From: Cymbomonas tetramitiformis
Lineage: Eukaryota; Chlorophyta; Pyramimonadophyceae; Pyramimonadales; Pyramimonadaceae
NCBI GenBank assembly: GCA_001247695.2
Contig: LGRX02024668.1
Coordinates: forward strand, 1-57,566
Direction: 5' to 3'
Length of the DNA stretch: 57,566 bases
Positions 31,620 through 40,105 of the stretch are shown here, piece after piece. The translations under genes and the position numbers were made by a program. The notes beneath the pieces were generated by a model, which did no database searches, was not told the origin of the DNA, and saw only the letters and a program-made list of their open reading frames with translations. How positions within the stretch are numbered: position 1 is the first letter of the stretch; each line of letters opens with the position of its first letter.

Positions 31620-34516
31620 TAGAGGTAGATGGCCGTCAATCGGAACTGTCCGTGGATCGGAACCGGGACGGCTGGCCCGCGCCGGACGGTTGTAACGGTG
31701 GCGGCACATTGACTGAGCATGGGTTTAAAATTTTAGGACCATTATACACAACATAAACTCGAACCTGCCCGCTCCACACGGCCAGAGAGTCCATTTTGAG
31801 TGTGTACTGCCCCGCTGAAGTGCGCATACCCCGCTCGTTTGGTGCTCAATATGGTGTATTTACCTGCAAAATGGCAGGTAAAATTGCGTAAATCTCGCCT
31901 AGATGAGTATGCTGAAGCCATCGAGTGGTGCAAGGAGCACAACAAAGGTGCTAAGGCTGCTGTAACCACCGGTCTGTTCCCCCGAGTCAAGGCAACGTGT
32001 TTGCACCAACGATTAGTAGGAAAGGTCCAAAATGAAGCTATGCACGCCTCTGCACACGCCCTAACACCTGATGAGGAAAGATCGTTGTCTAAGTTTATGA
32101 CTCTGAAAAACTTCTGTGGCGACGGTGAAGGTCGTGAGTTTATGGACACACAGATAGTCCATATTTTGAAGGCTAGGCGGTTGGTGAACCGTAAAGGCGG
32201 GCGTAGAAACATTCCCCTTTCACCTGCCGCACATAAGATTTTGAGAAACGGAAAACCCGGTCGCCATTTCTATGCGCGCTTTTTCGCCAAACACTCTGAG
32301 CTGACTGAGAAACGATACAGTAGTATTGAGTTGGCACGTGCCGCTTGGCTCACACGTGAAGTCAGCCTGAACTATTTCGAAAAACTGAAAGTAGAACTTC
32401 TAGAGTATGGCATCATGGATGCTGAGGGCAATATAGACTTGTCACGCATCATCACGAGTGACGAAGCCCCCAACCCCCTGTGCGAAACACTGAAGGGTCA
32501 CTATGGGAAGATAGTATGTGGCACTGGTCAGAGTAGTCGAAAGAAAAAAGCGGTGAACAAGGAACGTATTTCGCTAGATGCGTATGTAGGTTTGGATGGT
32601 CACTTTTATGACCCTCACCTGATCGTGAAATGCGACGAGGTGCACAAGAGCCTGTTCCCCGACATGGGCCCTGACTGTGATGTACTCCTATCACCACAAA
32701 AGAACGCCTTTCAGGTGCACTTTCTCTTACCCCAACTCAATATGCATACATGAACTCTTATGTTTGCATATGCACACCGTACTTAGTGGTTAGGGTTCCA
32801 TGCAGGACCAAACGACACTGTTCGCCGCCCTGCAGCATTTGGACAAGCAGGCCACGGCTCGGGGGATCAAGCGCCCCTTCATATGGCTCACAGACGGACA
32901 GAGCGCACGTTTCACCTTGAAGGTGTTAAAGTTTGCTCAGAGTGTTCAGATTGAGTGCTTTGTGTACCCGCCCAACACGACCACCGCGCATGCTTTTCTC
33001 GACCGGATATTCCACGACTGGCACGTCAAGTACAGCAAGTTTGTGGACGCTTGGCAGAAGCAACACCCGAACAAGGCGGTCACGAAGCAAGTGTTCGCGG
33101 CCGTGTTTCCACAGGCTTGGCACGCTTTTACCAAAGGTGTCAAAGTGGATCGCGTTGCCGCCAAGGTATGCATCAGTTTGCTGAGTTCCAGTTCCGTCGT
33201 TTTCACCCTAACCCTAAACAGTGCTTCTACTCTCCTATGTTGATGTGTTCCGGAGATTGGACGTTTGCAGGTAGGCATAACAGCGAAGGGCTTAAGGCCC
33301 TACAATATCGACGACTCTTTTTTTCCGAAGAGCAATGCCCAACGCGCCCTGAAGGAAATCGAGGAATCGGAGCAGGACATTGTGCTCCCCACCCCTGACA
33401 TCGCAGAATGCAAAACCCGCACCCAGTATTTAGAGCGGGAGAACGAGTTGCTGAAGGAAAAGTTGCGGGAGGCACTTACCTCACCCCTCACCCCTGAGGA
33501 GGCGGGTGCTTGCGGGCTGCTTGGGGAGCCCATCAAGTTCCCTGAGCTGGAGCCAGCACAGCGAAAAAAAACCCAGGTTTCAGGGTCCATGACCCGAAAT
33601 AAAATGATTGAGGTGTTGGAGGCCGCTGAGTGGGACGAGATATTTCAAGCCTGCGAGTCTGAGGTTCAGAGGCAGGAGAAGGCGGACGAGAGGGCGGCTA
33701 GGGAAGCCGAAATCGAGAGGGTCCGGCAGGAACGTCATCAGCAGAGGCAGTCCGATCGCGAAGCGCGAGAAGCGGCTGCGGCATCGGCAAGGGCTGAGAG
33801 GGAACGGGTAGCCGCTGAGAGGTTGCAAGCACGAAACGAAAAGCGTGCAGAGGTAGAGGCAAGAAAGAGAGAGCGGGAGCGGAAGGCCCAAGAGAAACGT
33901 GACGCGCTGGATGCTAGGAAACGGCTTCGGGTTCAGGGTTCTGAAGCAGAGAGTGCCCGCAATCCTTTAGCTGATGTGACCAATGCTTCAGAATAGTGAC
34001 TTGTCTCAAGCCCGCAACATAGAAACTATGTTATTTTCGAGCTCTAGTATTTTCATGAGTGCCGGTTGGGCTATAGCCTGCTTCATCATGTCACAACTGT
34101 AGAGCGCAGTGCAAGGATTGCACTTACATGAGCAGAATGTAAAGCCAAAAAGGCCTTTGTATTATGATGATATGGTTTCCCCTCGCTTTTAATATTATGT
34201 TGTATTGAAATATTTCATAGCCTGAAAAAAACTGCTTATTTCAAGCTTGATCTTGCCTCATTTCATTGGGTACAGGCTTGTAAACCCTACTTTAGGTCAG
34301 GGTTCCGATCCACGGCCAAACGCTATATCACAACCCTCACTGGGATGACCCTGATGACATAATTCGATGTACGAATGTAAGATTTGAATATAGGGCGGCC
34401 AAATATAGTCAAAGAGCTACTATCTATCTAAAAAAAAAATTACTCGATTTCGATAAAAACTCCGTTCGATATCGAATTCGGAAAAAAAGGTTCCGATTGA
34501 CGGCCGTCTACCTCTA
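31620..34516 (+). mobile_element. Pogo-like (Tc1/mariner superfamily) transposon with TA target duplication
   Basis: Terminal inverted repeats of 25 bp, GAGGTAGAYGGCCGTCAATC plus GGAAC, with one mismatch, at 31622-31646 and 34490-34514, flanked by TA (31620-31621 and 34515-34516). Size 2.9 kb. It encodes one transposase gene in three exons whose frames are all open. It sits in the left arm of the foldback element. Intact TIRs, target duplication and coding frames make this a candidate for recent or current activity. Confidence 0.8.
31851..33996 (+). CDS. Pogo-like DDE_1 transposase, three exons, apparently intact
   Basis: Exons 31851-32714, 32806-33165 and 33271-33996 join in phase 0 through GT-AG introns of 91 bp (CAG|GTGCAC...TGCAG|GAC) and 105 bp (AAG|GTATGC...TTGCAG|GTA), giving about 649 aa. 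Exon 1 has helix-turn-helix-like sequence (the CENP-B-type region: AHKILRNGKPGRHFYARFFA) and the first catalytic region RIITSDEAP. Exon 2 has FIWLTDGQSARFTLKVLKFA (second Asp) and YPPNTTTAHAFLDRIF (third Asp), the DDE_1 signature. Exon 3 is a long charged coiled coil (ERVRQERHQQRQSDREAREA). The start is the first ATG; the open frame extends slightly upstream without one. Confidence 0.8.
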
Positions 34517-36208
34517 GGTCTGTCTCAAATCGACGTTGGATGCCGTCCGGTAAAAGTTGGCAAAATTCAAGCGAGGAGGATAGGAACGTCAGATCTTGCC
34601 TAGTCACGATGCCGAGTTAATCGTCGTGTCGAGGGACTTCGTCATGGTTTCACAAACACGAGTTCCCTGAATTTCTGCAATGGTTCGGATCAGGTCACTT
34701 TGTCATTTTTGGGACAAAAGATCTGCTTCGCGTTTCAAAGATTCACCTCTCGCTGTCGCAAACGCTGAACGTCATAGTCAGCAGTGCCGTTCGTCAGTTA
34801 TTAAGTATGGATATCTAGGTTATCGGCTGCCCGCCCAACTTTGTTGCGCTACTGCAGGCACACCCCCTTGTGAATTTAATCACATTACATGAAATACATT
34901 GTTTTTCAACGTTCGTAACGAATACACATGTATTCACAAGGCGAATACCTTTCTTTTGAGCTCTTGATAGACCCCATCCGCAACCACATCAGCTTCGTTT
35001 GCAGTCGCCACTGCAAGCTAAGCCGATGCGATTCAAGATAGGGTCGACTAATTCACGGCAGCCGAGGGGTTTTCATGCGGTTTAGCGCAAGAAACTTACG
35101 GGATATATTCGTATCAGTATTATGAATACATCGCGTAAGTTTCAGGTCATACCTTGAAGCATACTTCAAACAGTCGCATATTGGCATGAGGCGTTTTGGG
35201 TTTGGGTTTTGATTTACCCAAAACTGCCTTGCAGAATTGGAGTTGTCGTGCACCCCAACTCACGAAACCTGGCAGATATATTCATAACAATATCATGAAT
35301 ATATCCTGGAAGTTTCAGGTCATACCTTGGAGCATACTTCAAACAGTCGCATATTGGCATGAGGCGTTTTGGGTTTGGGTTTTGATTTACCCAAAACTGC
35401 CTTGCAGAATTGGAGTTGTCGTGCACCCCAACTCACGAAACCTGGCAGATATATTCATAACAATATCGTGAATATATCCTGGAAGTTGCAGGGCCTGCCG
35501 TCAAGTATGCTTCAAACAGTCGCATCTTGACAAGAGGCGTTTTGGGTTTAGATTTATCCTCTTGTCAAGATGTGACCGTTTCGAGCGTACTCGACGGCAT
35601 GCCCTGAAACTTACGGGATATATTCATAATATTGATACGAATATATCCCGTAAGTTTCTTGCGCTAAACCGCACGAAAACCCCTCAGCTGCAACGAATTA
35701 GTCGACCCTATCTTGAACCGCATCGACTTAGCTTGCAGTCGCGACTGCAAACGAAGCTGATGCGGTTGCGGATGGGGTCGATCAAGAGCTCAAAAGAAAG
35801 GTATTCGCCTTATGAGTACATTTATATTCGTTACGAACGTTGAAAAAAATTGCACTTCATGTAATGTGATTAAAATCACAAGGGGGTGTGCCTGCAGTAG
35901 CGCAACAAAGTTGGGGCGGGCAGCCGATAACCTAGATTTCCATACTTAATAAGTAACAAACGGCACTCCCCTCGACTGCAATATTTTACCGCTGCGATAT
36001 TTCCTCTGTTCTTCAGAGCAATTCCGCCCCGTTTCGTGACGTGGCAGTCGTCGTCTGCGAACTGCACTGTGTACACAGTGAAGAAACTTGAATTAAATCT
36101 GTAAAATCTCCACCATTGGAAAGTTTTTAATCGTCGGTTATCATCGACGCGCCATTTGGCAGAACGCAAATAAAATGTCCTACTTTGTCCAGTGAGTCAG
36201 AATAGTGT
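34517..36208. repeat. Inverted-repeat arms and 173-bp tandem repeats of the foldback element
   Basis: Left arm about 34790-35150, right arm about 35600-35960. Between them a 173-bp unit (CTTCAAACAGTCGCAT...) starts near 35161, 35334 and 35507, two full copies and part of a third. Each unit contains the imperfect palindrome around GATATATTCATAA. The transcript would form a long hairpin with the tandem units in the loop. Short ORFs here are shadows of the repeats. Confidence 0.75.
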
Positions 36209-36214
36209 GCAGTA

Positions 36215-36545
36215 TCCCCGTCCCCGTCCCCTGGGCCCCTCCCCGTGGGCCCCCAGGTGACAGCAGTCTCAGTCTGTCCGAGGCATCCTCCTGTCCCTGA
36301 AGCAAGCCTACATCTGCCATGGCACAGCCCAGGAAGCCGAGGACAACAAGTGTGGAGACGAGGGCATGTGTGTAGAAGGGTACACCACCCCTACCTACAC
36401 CCCTACGCAGGGCAGGTCCAGTGACGGGCGGTGGAGGGTCATAGTACTGTCCTTCCCCAGAGCCGCAGGGCTCAGGGCTGTCGGGCTCGTTCGAGGCCCC
36501 GACTACGGACCCCGCAGACACCCCGTGTCCGCTGGCAGGGAGGTC
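36215..36545 (-). pseudogene. Copia polyprotein spacer segment (between Gag and protease)
   Basis: The minus-strand frame continues the Gag frame exactly: removing the gag-only LTR element joins ...LYATAMDL to PASGHGVSAGSVVG with one AGGTC copy and no frame change. It is Pro/Gly/Ser-rich and includes a hydrophobic helix (HALVSTLVVLGFLGCAMADV), a second membrane-like segment in this polyprotein. It ends at the foldback element. The frame of the next segment (31532) is off by one, probably through an indel in the G-rich run at 36215-36260. Confidence 0.65.
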
Positions 36546-36800
36546 TGCTGAAATCTGTATAGGCAGCCCTGACTGGGAGTCCCGGTGCAGGCCCCTATGA
36601 CAGATCCCTAGGACCAACACTGGACTACTGACTGATCTGTAGGTTCGTACTGTGACACACGCTGTGTCACAGGTAGGCTAGACACCGAGACCGTCCGAGA
36701 CCGTTCCGGGTATATCTAGCTTCGGGTTTATTTATCTTATACAGTTTATCCACACGAGTACGGGAGTTTCTGATATCTAGTGTACTTGGATATTCCGGTA
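36546..36800 (+). repeat. 5' LTR of the gag-only element
   Basis: 255 bp. By my count about 14 differences (substitutions plus two single-base indels) from the 3' LTR, roughly 94-95 percent identity. The last dinucleotide is TA rather than CA. Confidence 0.85.
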
Positions 36801-36805
36801 GGTCG

Positions 36806-36822
36806 TGGCCCCATCCACGTTT
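36806..36822 (+). promoter_or_regulatory. Candidate tRNA primer-binding site
   Basis: TGGCCCCATCCACG begins 5 bases after the 5' LTR. It starts with TGG, the complement of a tRNA CCA end. The same TGGCCCCA core occurs at 51732 after a related leader-like sequence. The tRNA species is not identified. Confidence 0.4.
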
Positions 36823-37198
36823 TCATTCCACTTGCTATCTTGGCCATGATTGGCTAAGCAGCCGCTTGAAGAGGTGGTGCGCACTTGCGCGTTTGGGTGC
36901 GACTAGGATTCGGACATGATTTTACGGTAGACGTCCTTTGCGGCTGCGAGTCATGGGCACCGCGCGTTGCTATTGCTCGGTTGTGGCAATGTTCATTTAC
37001 GTTGCTTTACCTGCCCTGATCCCGCTGGTTTACGTATTTTGGGCTGGTGCTCCGGACGCCTTCGACCACATCGACATTTGCAAGTGCCCCACGCTCTTTT
37101 CGCCGCTCCGCACGTTCTGCCGTTACGTCATCCCTCCATTTCCGCCACAACACCCAAACGTGCTACCGCGCATCATCTTTTCTCTGGCTTTCAGAAGA

Positions 37199-39517
37199 AT
37201 GGCGGCATCTACACGAGCTCGTAAACGCCTATTGAAGGACTCCGACTTGGACGACTCTATACGGCTTCTTGATGCGGTTCGGGACACCCCAACCGCTAGC
37301 ACCCCGCCTGTGGTGCCCCCTAATCCTTCCAGCAACTCCGACGCCGCTGTAGCGTTGCGGAAGCATCTCGTTGACCAGCACGCCGCGGTCGACGTGGTCT
37401 ACAAGGGGAGATTACATCGGGCTTGGGCCAAGGGTATCCGCGAGGATATCCTTGGTTCCAAGAAACATCATTATCGTGGTACCGACGACACCGACCGCCT
37501 CTCCGAGTTGGTGGTGCAGCTTCGGACCGAGTTCGGGTCCGCTGGACTGGACTTGGCCCCCTTTGACCTCGACGACCCCACCTCTTTGGTTATCGAGAAG
37601 GTTAATGGACTACTCTATGACGTCTTGGCCCTCGTCGTGGAGCGGAACTCTGTGGCCGACACCTGGCTTCGGGGTACGGACTCTTCGGCTGACCGGGATG
37701 GACGTCGTGCCCTCATCGACATCATCAAGGGGAGCGTACCGACAGTCCTTCGCGAGAGTCACCAGCAGGAGCATGCGGCGCTTCGTTATCCCGCAGGCGT
37801 TGACCCGCAGCCGATCTTGGCTCGTGAGCAACGTCTGGTGCGGGATAACCGCGCTCCTGACTGGCAGCCCACCGACGAGACCCGTAAGCTGTCACTCTAC
37901 AACCGCCTCGACCCAATCTTCTACGCGGCGGTGAAGGTGCGTTATCCGCTTGCGGGTGACCTCGGCGGAGTCACTCTCCGCTCGCTGCAGGCTCTCGTCG
38001 TGGCCATCTTCCAGGCATGGGCGCAGTCGGACGAGGGGGCGTCGGCGCGTGAGAAGCAGACACTGGGGACGGGCGGTAAGCCCTCTGCGCTTATCACGTC
38101 GTCTGAGTACGCCGTTCTGCTCGAGGAGATTGCGGCCTTGAAGGCCTTGGTGCGAGGTGGCCGTGCGGGCGGGGGACAGCAGCCGCAGCCGCAGCATCGG
38201 GGGAAGCAGCATCCGAGGGGGTTTCGCGTGGGTGCAGGCAACCCCCCCGCGGTCGGCTTCGACCGCGACAGCATGAAGGCCAAGCCGCTGTGCCACCGCT
38301 GCCGCAAGGCCGGTAAGGGTGAGGTGTATCACCCGTACCGCGACTGCCCGCTTGGCGGTCGCCAACACTCGCCAGCCACGGCCGCGGCTTTCTGCGTTCC
38401 CATTGAGCAGGAGGACGCGGAGGGCCTGCACGCATTGGCACTTGTGCAGGTCTTCCAGGACGCGGCGGACAGTGGGCCGGAGGCCTTCTCGCATGCGGCG
38501 TTGGCGTATGGTCCGCCCGCGGTGCTCTCCGCGGACGGCGTCGGTGGGATCGACGTGGCGGCCTACGGATTCAGCGTACCGCCTCCGCCTTCTGGCGGGA
38601 CCGACGACGAGGACATCTTGCGGCGGCTTGATGCCCTCACCTCTGAGGTTCAGGCCGCCCAAGAGCAGGTACATTACACCCACGCATCCTTTGTTCCTGG
38701 GAGTGCGGTTGAGGAGCATGCATCGGCTTTGGTGTGTGGCCCTGCCGCTGCGGCGGGGATCACACCGGAGGGGCAGGTTCCGGCAGGTGGTGCGGCGGCA
38801 TCGGCGTCCGCCGTGCCGGCCCCTGCTATGCCTGTTTCGCAGGCGAAGGATGTACGGCCCGCGCCGGCTCAATCGGCGCGGGTGACCACCACAGAGGCGA
38901 CATGCGGTGAGTTCGGAGGCTTCGTGCAGACAGTGAATCACGCCGCCGTCCACCCGTCTGACCTGACAGGCTATGACACGGACGACTACGAGGATTACGC
39001 CGACGGTACTTTCGCGGTGAAGCCGCGGGCTCCGTCCGGTGCTGTCGGATGCGGTGTGCCGCCTTTCGGCTTTGGCGCTCCGGCGATCGGCGCTCTCGCG
39101 GTGCTCTCTCTGTTGTGCATTTCTTTTGCGGGTGTGTCTGCTTCGGCGTCCACAGCTTCTGCTGTGTCGGCATGTGCACCGGCTACGGAGGTGCCTTCGC
39201 CTGGTGGTGATCTCGATTGGGAGGCTCCGTCATTTTTCTCTACGAATGATTTTCTTGATCCGGTGATGACGGCTCAGGGTCTCCTATTGCCTGACGATGT
39301 GCCACAGCTTCAGCCGCCCGAGCCTCCTGACACTTTGAGCTTTTTAGCATTTCAGGATTTGGCTCAAGCGGATTTGGGTATTGACATGGCATTCTACTAC
39401 GGCATGGCCTTACATGAGAGCGGTCCTCTTGACGCGGGGCACTATTATGGAGCTGGTTATTTTACTTCCTATTATGGCATGGACTTCCTTGAAGCCACGT
39501 TTGGTACTGTCGATTGA
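37199..39517 (+). CDS. Gag-like protein with CCHC zinc knuckle and hydrophobic helix
   Basis: A 772-aa protein from the ATG at 37199 (MAASTRARKRLL); the frame is open upstream to 36938, but that part encodes a hydrophobic stretch close to the leader and lacks sequence typical of Gag. A helical central region (TDRLSELVVQLRTEFGSAGL, YAVLLEEIAALKALVRG) is followed by a Gly/Gln/Arg-rich stretch, then CHRCRKAGKGEVYHPYRDC, a C-x2-C-x9-H-x4-C zinc knuckle. The C-terminal half is Ala/Pro-rich and includes a transmembrane-like helix (APAIGALAVLSLLCISFAGV) before an acidic, aromatic tail (FYYGMALHESG). It should form the particle that packages the element's RNA; the membrane helix is unexpected in Gag. 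Confidence 0.75.
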   Translation: MAASTRARKRLLKDSDLDDSIRLLDAVRDTPTASTPPVVPPNPSSNSDAAVALRKHLVDQHAAVDVVYKGRLHRAWAKGIREDILGSKKHHYRGTDDTDRLSELVVQLRTEFGSAGLDLAPFDLDDPTSLVIEKVNGLLYDVLALVVERNSVADTWLRGTDSSADRDGRRALIDIIKGSVPTVLRESHQQEHAALRYPAGVDPQPILAREQRLVRDNRAPDWQPTDETRKLSLYNRLDPIFYAAVKVRYPLAGDLGGVTLRSLQALVVAIFQAWAQSDEGASAREKQTLGTGGKPSALITSSEYAVLLEEIAALKALVRGGRAGGGQQPQPQHRGKQHPRGFRVGAGNPPAVGFDRDSMKAKPLCHRCRKAGKGEVYHPYRDCPLGGRQHSPATAAAFCVPIEQEDAEGLHALALVQVFQDAADSGPEAFSHAALAYGPPAVLSADGVGGIDVAAYGFSVPPPPSGGTDDEDILRRLDALTSEVQAAQEQVHYTHASFVPGSAVEEHASALVCGPAAAAGITPEGQVPAGGAAASASAVPAPAMPVSQAKDVRPAPAQSARVTTTEATCGEFGGFVQTVNHAAVHPSDLTGYDTDDYEDYADGTFAVKPRAPSGAVGCGVPPFGFGAPAIGALAVLSLLCISFAGVSASASTASAVSACAPATEVPSPGGDLDWEAPSFFSTNDFLDPVMTAQGLLLPDDVPQLQPPEPPDTLSFLAFQDLAQADLGIDMAFYYGMALHESGPLDAGHYYGAGYFTSYYGMDFLEATFGTVD

Positions 39518-39845
39518 CTTCTTGCTCACTCTGGAGGCACACCAACGTGGTGGTGTGCAGAACTCCTGTGACTTCAAAGACTTCTTCAATCTGGTTTATG
39601 TTTTGCTTTGACACCTTTATAATCTTCAAACTGACTTGCTAGCACGGTTCTTTTCACTTGTTTAGCGGTGCCTTAATTGCCCGTATGCTTTTGTTCACGT
39701 GCTACCTAGAGGTTTCCAATTTGTGTATCAGAATGGCACAGTTGGATTGGCAGTTAGACTTGTCGCCTAGCTCCTGCCCTAACACTAACAGCCTTACATT
39801 TTCTGACTCTCCTAGCCAGTCACCACCCACAGTGTTGGGGTGGTG
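39518..39845. other. 3' untranslated part of the gag-only element
   Basis: Non-coding, T-rich, ending in the purine tract at about 39834-39845 directly before the 3' LTR. Confidence 0.6.
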
Positions 39846-40100
39846 TGCTGAAATCTGTATAGGCAGCCCTGACTGGGAGTCCCGGTCAGGCCCCTATGAC
39901 AGATCCCTAGGACCAACACTGGACTGCTGACTGATCTGTAGGTTCGTACTGTGACACACGCTGTGTCACAGGTAGGCTAGACTCCGAGACCGTCCGAGAC
40001 CGTTCCGGGTATATCTAGCTTAGGGTTTATTTATCTGAAAAGAGTTTATCCACAAGAGTACGGGACTATCTGATATCTGGTGTACTAGGATATTCCGGCA
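39846..40100 (+). repeat. 3' LTR of the gag-only element
   Basis: 255 bp, TGCTGAAATC...ATTCCGGCA, followed by the AGGTC target duplication. A copia Gag frame reads into it from the right and stops at a TAG inside it. Confidence 0.85.
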
Positions 40101-40105
40101 AGGTC

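Larger units (their letters stand above)
31533..36214. mobile_element. Foldback-type DNA element with long inverted arms (TA flanks)
   Basis: The ends ACACTATTCTGACTCACTGG (left, from about 31537) and its reverse complement (right, to about 36208) are identical for at least 34 bp. Further inverted similarity joins about 34790-35150 with 35600-35960 (hundreds of bp, high identity by eye; for example GTTATCGGCTGCCCGCCC on the left and its reverse complement on the right). TA is the only direct duplication I can place (31533-31534 and 36213-36214), with a 2-bp difference between the ends, so the target duplication is tentative. It interrupts the copia polyprotein between the spacer ORF and the protease. 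No transposase of its own is seen; the pogo-like gene inside belongs to a separate insertion. Confidence 0.65.
36541..40105 (+). mobile_element. Gag-only non-autonomous LTR retrotransposon (TR-GAG type)
   Basis: LTRs of 255 bp at 36546-36800 and 39846-40100 (TGCTGAAATC...TTCCGG(T/C)A) in direct orientation, flanked by the 5-bp duplication AGGTC (36541-36545 and 40101-40105). A candidate primer-binding site TGGCCCCATCC begins at 36806 and a purine-rich tract (TTGGGGTGGTG) abuts the 3' LTR. The interior holds a single Gag-like ORF and no protease, integrase or RT. It must rely on another element for reverse transcription. It is inserted in opposite orientation in the copia polyprotein. Confidence 0.85.

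Noticed and set aside
33203..33218. CACCCTAACCCTAAAC, telomere-like repeat
   Set aside because: Only two units, inside a well-defined intron of the pogo transposase; no array.
37892..38953. 353-aa minus-strand frame
   Set aside because: Antisense shadow of the GC-rich Gag ORF; Arg/His/Leu-rich with no motif.
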